This document shows, in pieces, positions 59,036 through 64,000 of a stretch of 64,000 bases of DNA (the stretch's first letter is position 1; each line of letters begins with the position of its first letter). The notes under the pieces were generated by a model. The model was not told the origin of the DNA. It saw nothing but the letters and a program-made list of their open reading frames with translations, and did no database searches. The stretch is from positions 1 to 64,000 of the forward strand of contig JADNRY010000327.1 in assembly GCA_015501585.1 (NCBI GenBank). The letters are read 5' to 3'. The stretch comes from Rhodocollybia butyracea. Lineage: Eukaryota > Basidiomycota > Agaricomycetes > Agaricales > Omphalotaceae. Position numbers and translations under genes: made by a program.

Positions 59036-61501
59036 TTTCCGCGCCCTCGATTACCCCCACCTCGGGCCCCGCCACCACGGCCTCGGCCCCTGGTAGGACC
59101 TGTGCCTCCGCTAGTTGAGTTACCTTTCTTCTCGTCATCGGCGGATCCGGTTCTGGGTGGACCTTGCCAGTCAGGGACTGAGGGGAAGGGGCAGAGTCCT
59201 ACGGGATGGTCGATGGAGTAGCAGAGGCTACAGCGATAGGGCTTGGGGTTGAACGACGCCTGGCCTCGGTAGCCATCGGTGGGCTGGAATTTGAAGAGAA
59301 GCCGGGTGAGCTGCTGGTGGTGCGAGATGGACGTGGAGAACGGGGCACCGTAAAGGAGCCAGGTGACCTTGGTGAGAGGCTTGGTGTCTTCATCGTCGTC
59401 GAACTTAGTGATCGGGTTGGACACACCAACGTCGAGGGGGCAGACATGGAGATTGGCTACCCAGAACGCGAAGTTCTCCTCCGGTGCGAAATCCTTATCA
59501 TAGGCATTGGCGTGGGCGGTGACAAGCTGTTTGATACCTGGGTGGGTGCTGAGCTCATTGCGAAGAAAGTTCAGGCATTCAAGCCGGTGCGGTGGGGAAG
59601 AGTCCCACGTAAGGCCTTTGACTTGCGCCAGGAAGCCATCAATCCGAGGGGGAAAGAGGATAGGTGGATCACTTGGGCACCAGCAGCGATCGAGGTCTGA
59701 TCAGTTGGGCCAAGTAAACTTTTCACAAGGTTTCTTGGGAGGTCGAGGACCATGTGGTAGTGCGGGTGCCCAATCTGTTTGCCGTCACTATCCTTGATAG
59801 GAATAGCGTCAGAAAGGAAGATGTCGTTCTTCGGGATGTTGGTCCGTCGTGCAAGGAGCGTGAGTATGGTGTCGTGGCGCTGGGCATCATCGAGTTTGGA
59901 GTCGTTGCCGAGGGCAACTAGGAAAGGGTTCTTTGCCGCATCTGTGTTGGTCCAAGTCTCGACTTGCTTAAGATTCTGACCCTCGCAGTAAGTTTCCCTG
60001 TTGCGGCCGGCAATGGGGTGGCCGTGAAGTGAAGCTTCGGTGGCCGGTTGTTAATTGTTCCAAGTGGGTATGCATCCTCCTCTACTTCCTCGATCCTCTG
60101 TGGTCGGGGTGGTTCTCGCATGTCAGCCTGGGTAGGCGTTCGACGGGAGCGGGATTGGTGAGGAGGGATGTAGGAAGGAGAGGCATGGTGATGATTGTCG
60201 TGATGCTTTTTTGCGGGAGGAGGTGTATGCTCTTGACGACTCTGGTGGTGCGAGGCTCGTGATGGGGATCGTGAGAGACGTCGGGCAAAACGGTTAGCTC
60301 GAGGGGAGTGTGACCTTGACCTGCCACGGTAGTGTGAAGGAGGAGGGGTATGAGCTGGCCGCTGCTGGAGACGAGGGCGAGACGCTGACCGGTTGCGGTG
60401 ATGTAGTTGTCGTGGAGTGGGGGAGCGGGAGCGGGATCCATCGTAGCGGTAGTGATCATCAGTACTCTGGGAGCGGGATCGGCTTTGCATCTTGTTAGAG
60501 TACTGCCTAGGTAGACGATGAGGGTAGCGGTGGCTTCTGGAGCGAGCTTCTGACTCGGAGACAACTGCTGCGCGGTAGACGTGTCGTTCTTCCTTGTCAC
60601 TACTGTGAGCCATGTCTGAGGGAGAGACTGGTCGTTGGCGTGTCGCCTTGGATTTGGCCACTTGGGTGAGCATTTCTACCTCTTGTTCTGCAAGCAGGTC
60701 GTCGTCAGACGGATCCGCATGAGAGTTGGGGGCGTGACTAGCAACTGAGGTTGAAGCGGCGGCTGGTAGGATAGGCAGAGGACCAGTGGGTGCTGTAATA
60801 GTACCTTTGAGTCGATACTGGGATGGAAGGGGGAGTAGAATGATGCTTCGGGGTTTTCTTCCGTTTATCACTGCTGGGTTTCGGGGCAGCAGGCGGTTGG
60901 CTATCCTCGAGGACCGGTTTAAGGCTAGAGGCTGCGGTAGTGCTCTCCGTGTGGGTGGTCTCGGGGGTTGGCGTTAGTCGACTTTGGCTGCGTGTCGCTA
61001 TGGTCATTGTAGTGGCTAAGAAGGAGTGGTTCAGGAACATTCGAGGTCTGAAGCAGCGAAAGATGGTAGTTGTGGGTGACGTACGTTGTTTGGGCCCAGT
61101 TACTTTCTTCTTGCCTTTGTTCTTTGCTGCAAGCGCTGCTTGCGCACGAGCAACACTGGATGCATTCGACGTATCGTTACTGATGATAGAGGAAGCGGCA
61201 TTGTTCGCGGCAGGTAGTCCAGAAAGGGTTTTCTTGGGAGCAGGCGGTTCGGGAGCTGGGAGGTCTTTGGCGATTGGACCGTCGGTGGGTTTAGTAGTAG
61301 GACGGGGAGAGTGGATGCTGTCGTCGACACCACCAGAGGTGGCCAGTGCCTCGAGAATCTTGCCCGGTGAGGTGGGGTTAGCAGGTGAGGTAGATCGATG
61401 GCGGGAGGGGGTTTTAACGATGTCAGAGTAAGAGGGGCGACGTTCGAGGCCAGCAGGCGTCGCTGTGGTCGGGGTAGTTGGAGAGGAGGCTTGTTCAGAC
61501 A
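59036..61501 (-). CDS. LINE ORF1: gag-like protein with zinc knuckle (frame-broken)
   Basis: It begins 'MSEQASSPTTPTTATPAGLE' and 'RRPSYSDIVKTP'. A long Ser/Arg/Pro-rich part follows ('SRSRSQSTDD', 'HRNRSASRPR') with a frame change near 60870. Then come 'ETWTNTDAAKNPFLVALGND' and 'GHPHYHMVLDLPRNLV', a gag-like fold region, and 'YRCSLCYSIDHPVGLCPF', a C-x2-C-x4-H-x4-C knuckle. The RG-rich end is 'GRGRGGGARGGGNRGRGN'. At least two frame changes are needed. It is expected to bind the element RNA. Confidence 0.7.
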
Positions 61502-62400
61502 TTCTGTAGTACGAGACAATATCTAGTGCTTTGGATGCGGTAGAGTTTCGAGATGTAGTGAAAGAGTTTTCGAGAGAGGCTTCTAGCGCATCGCCCCTTT
61601 TTATATGTGTGAGGCCGGCCACGCTATCCTTTGTCTCTTTGTCTCCAATATTACCATATTTAGTTCGGGAGATGGAAGGGAACATGTCGTTGGAAAGTCG
61701 TGTTTTCATGGTTTCGGCTTTGTCAACAGTGCTGGCGAGGCCTAAATGCTGTTTTTTTGCATAGTTTGTTGTTCACGCAAAGTGTAGGGCAGGTGGTGAG
61801 CCATGTCCGTCCAGCGGACATCGAGGAAAGGAAGACTTCCGTTAGCGCCAAGTTGTCAATATTGAGTACGTGGCGGCTAGCGCTGGTGATGTCATCTCAA
61901 TCCAAGTGAAAATCAGTTCCGATTTGGTTAGTACATAGAGACAAAGACATCGTTCAAGGTTGTTTATGGTGTGGTTGGTAGCCACTGAGCCACTTCGTAG
62001 CTAGCTAGGGTAGACAAGGAGTCTTCTGGGGCGCTGAATGGTAGTACTCGGATGGCTGCTCAATTCGACGCCGTTTAGTTAGTTCCGAGGAACCACTAGG
62101 GCGTCGAAAGAGAAACCAGAACCGACCTTGCCACTGGTAGTGTGGGAAATACTCGTGATGGTGGTGGTACGAGTTCAAGGAGCGCCCTTGTGAAATTCTA
62201 TTACAGGCCAAATTCCACCAAGCAAGTAATATGACATCAGTCACTCTGCGGTAAAGCGTCGAGACTGGCTAACAACTTTGTGAAGCAACTAAAACTTCTC
62301 CACGGGAACATGTAGAGAGGTGACCAGCTACTTACTAGGTGAAGAAACTAACAACCGACTCGTAATCAAGTAGAGAAGCGTCACGCTACTAGTCCATCAA
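61502..62400. other. LINE 5' flank, no recognisable gene
   Basis: It may hold the LINE 5' untranslated region and promoter. No coding pattern. The repeated-hairpin region begins right after it. Confidence 0.35.
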
Positions 62401-62406
62401 GCAAGA

Positions 62407-63993
62407 TGGGGAGGAGGCGTTACACCCTCCCCCACTAGATTAGTACCTAGGGTACTAATCGAACGATATGATGGGATAAATCCCCAGGAAGACATATTAC
62501 TGGGGGGACTATCCATCAGATTCATCCATCTGGGGAGACATATCTCCAGATGATGAAGACGGTCCTGCGGGAGCAGGTCCAGATGAAGAATGAGCTGGAG
62601 CAGTGGCTCCAGCAGCAGTGTTGTTTGTCATTGACGAAGTTGATGCAATAGATGAAGCCTGTGGCAGAGGCACAGGCGGCGGGTTGAATACTTGCGGTGC
62701 CGTAGGCACCACCGTTGGAGTAAGCTGGACATCAGTGATGGCCGGTGGACAATTGTCTATTGTACCCATAAGGGTACGATAGTGATCGTTGATCCCAGCA
62801 GGGAGAGGAAGATGAGGGGGCATACGTCCCCTGAGTATTGAAGCAGCTAATGCTGCTTCCGCATTACGCGGATTGAATGTTTGCAGCCAGGTGGCTGCAT
62901 ACAAAGTGGAATCTTCGAGATCTGCAACAGAGATTCCTTGCTCAGCAAAGAATCGGGCAACATCCTCAATGGTGCCATTGAGGTAATTAGCGAACAATGT
63001 TCACGGTGGAGGAGGCAAGGCAATTGTAATTTGCCCCGTAGCCACTAAATGGCGATAATAATGGTGACGGAGGATAACCTTTGCCGCCAACAGCAAATAT
63101 CTGGACGATACGTCCAGGAGGTGGATGAGGCCGCCTGGGATTGATCAGCTGGTGTCCACAAATGGAGCGCTCGCTTACTGCACCGTCTTCATGGTACACG
63201 ATGCCCGGTCAACCCTTGTGGGGTGACAAGATATGCCGCCCAGGCATCAGCCGTACCATTTCGGGACGGCGGTGAGAGTTCAGCTTGCAGTGCAGTGCCC
63301 GCAGGAGCCATTCAAATGGATGAGGGTCCGGCAGAAGTACTGCTGGACCAGCCTACAGGGGCGGGCTTCATACAGCCTTTCCCTTTTTTCTTCTTTTGGA
63401 CGGAGTTTTCTCCATCCAGAGTGCCAGCAGTGATGCCAGCAGCTTTGTCCTGCTTAGCAGTTCGGGCAATCGATACGAAAACTGGTTCAAACCAGTTGAC
63501 GAGCAGAGTTTGTTGTAACTCACTTATGTGAGTTAGATCTCCTCTTCGGAGGGATCGGACTTCCTGGTCTAAGACCCAGTATAGGGTCAACGCCATGAGG
63601 TGTTGTACCCATGTCTACTCGCGAACGTGGGTTCGCGAAGTATCCTAAGATACCAGATGACTTCTCGGCTGTTAGCCGGGAATATAAGATTTTCTGCTCT
63701 AGCAAGGGTAGCCTCACGAGCGGTGTGAATCCCATAAGAAATGGGAAGTTGTCAATTGTCATTGACTTCGACGAGATTGGCATCTTTGCCATAGCAAATC
63801 CAACCATCGGTGGCAAAGTAGCCACCATCACTCCTTCAATGAGGGAGTTCTGGCAGTACTGCCGGAGCGTCCTCCTGAGTTTCAGGAGGAATGGTGGAAG
63901 ACAAAGCAGGATTGGTACTAAGTACTGCTCCTGCGTAGGAAGAAGACGGAGCAGGTGCTCCTGTCATTGATGGATCCAGGTCCATTGGACCTG
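62407..63993. repeat. Tiled array of short perfect hairpins
   Basis: Short inverted repeats with tiny loops follow each other through the whole stretch. Arm start, stem/loop length: 62438 10/3; 62594 8/4; 62657 7/7; 62696 6/3; 62762 6/4; 62840 8/4; 62882 7/4; 62963 9/2; 63101 7/3; 63480 7/4; 63516 8/4; 63619 8/4; 63730 6/5; 63751 6/4; 63809 6/6; 63870 9/3; 63948 6/2; 63977 7/3. Imperfect ones fill gaps, such as a ten-pair stem with one G-T pair at about 63326 (GGTCCGGCAG with CTGCTGGACC). Arms differ in sequence from one hairpin to the next, so this is not a tandem repeat. It runs to the window edge. Chance would give only about two perfect stems of six or more with loops of 2-7 in this length (rough estimate). 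Confidence 0.85.
62509..62997 (-). CDS. Gag-like or unknown ORF inside the hairpin array
   Basis: 162 codons without a stop. The first half is helical ('FANYLNGTIEDVARFFAEQG', 'STLYAATWLQTFNPRNAEAA', 'LPAGINDHYRTLMGTIDNCP'). The second is Pro/Ser/Ala-rich and disordered ('APAHSSSGPAPAGPSSSSGD'), ending acidic. Size and layout resemble a small capsid-like or nucleic-acid-organising protein, but I recognise no family. Many of the hairpins lie inside this frame, so coding and folding constraints overlap. Minus-strand frames at 62987-63199, 63312-63596 and 63520-63831 may be further pieces of the same element. Confidence 0.45.
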   Translation of the reverse strand: MFANYLNGTIEDVARFFAEQGISVADLEDSTLYAATWLQTFNPRNAEAALAASILRGRMPPHLPLPAGINDHYRTLMGTIDNCPPAITDVQLTPTVVPTAPQVFNPPPVPLPQASSIASTSSMTNNTAAGATAPAHSSSGPAPAGPSSSSGDMSPQMDESDG

Positions 63994-64000
63994 CGCTACT

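Larger units (their letters stand above)
53089..61501 (-). mobile_element. LINE (non-LTR) retrotransposon, Tad-like, with poly(A) tail
   Basis: On the minus strand this reads ORF1 (gag-like), ORF2 (endonuclease, reverse transcriptase, RNase H, zinc finger), a ~220-base 3' untranslated part and a poly(A) tail, seen on the plus strand as 27 T at 53089-53115. The order and RNase H position fit Tad/I-like fungal LINEs. The 5' end is not fixed: I put it at the ORF1 start, but untranslated sequence may run further right. I could not find a target-site duplication. Frame breaks at an A7 run (54906-54912) and a C8 run (near 54590-54597) interrupt ORF2, and ORF1 is also broken. Confidence 0.9.

Noticed and set aside
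53060..62300. Target-site duplication of the LINE
   Set aside because: Bases beside the T run (GATGTTTTC) were not found again at a plausible 5' end.
63223..63970. Plus-strand frames of 102 and 119 codons in the hairpin region
   Set aside because: Hairpins make both strands alike, so open frames appear on both; the minus-strand chain looks more protein-like, but neither is certain.
1..64000. tRNA or rRNA genes
   Set aside because: I looked for a T-loop GGTTCGAATCC-type box and rRNA-like blocks and saw none that hold up.

Overview
The window is nuclear DNA of a filamentous basidiomycete, almost certainly an agaricomycete (mushroom-forming fungus). The coding genes are cut by many 50-70 base GT-AG introns. 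Several families are ones I know mainly from Agaricomycetes: a DUF6698-like relic, an F-box/LRR relic, a ubiquitin-containing protein with an '[12 protein letters not shown]' module, and a fruit-body-type secreted protein. Mobile DNA is abundant. No rRNA, tRNA or CRISPR was recognised.

Layout. 0-5.4 kb is a graveyard: a decayed copy of the nonsense-mediated-decay helicase UPF1 (the intact gene lies at 48.3-52.0 kb), a putative DNA transposon with inverted arrays of a TACAAG-type motif around a decayed DUF6698-like gene, and a broken F-box/LRR gene. 6.4-9.8 kb carries a DOA1/UFD3/PLAA gene (WD40-PFU-PUL) with several single-base frame breaks. 10.2-24.5 kb is a segmental cluster: three copies of a gene fusing a ubiquitin domain to a RING finger (two long, one with its middle deleted), followed downstream by an SRPK-like kinase gene on the opposite strand (one long copy, one 3' fragment). 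The kinase coding exon is split by a 694-base CACTA-type foldback element with a perfect 3-base target duplication. A small secreted protein and a DUF7330-like gene lie inside this cluster.

24.9-46.9 kb is more ordinary: a phosphoglycerate-mutase-like enzyme, a VCX1-type Ca2+/H+ exchanger, a large EF-hand/ZZ protein of unknown role, the meiotic axis protein Hop1 (HORMA plus PHD), a zinc-motif protein, a fruit-body-type secreted protein, a 2-Cys peroxiredoxin and a small cysteine-rich secreted protein. 48.3-52.0 kb is the intact UPF1. 53.1-61.5 kb is a LINE on the minus strand, with poly(A) tail, ORF2 (endonuclease, reverse transcriptase, RNase H, zinc finger) and ORF1 (gag-like with a zinc knuckle).

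The last 1.6 kb (about 62.4 kb to the window edge) is the strangest part: short perfect inverted repeats with 2-7 base loops follow one another almost without pause, across a stretch that also holds a 162-codon minus-strand ORF. I know no described element with this organisation and rank it as the top lead.

Themes: ubiquitin handling (DOA1, Ub-RING family, F-box relic), RNA surveillance (UPF1 gene and relic), meiosis (Hop1) and transposition. Many single-base frame breaks occur in otherwise well-conserved genes, often at homopolymers. Some of the 'pseudogenes' may therefore be indel errors of the assembly. Exon boundaries given here are read by eye.
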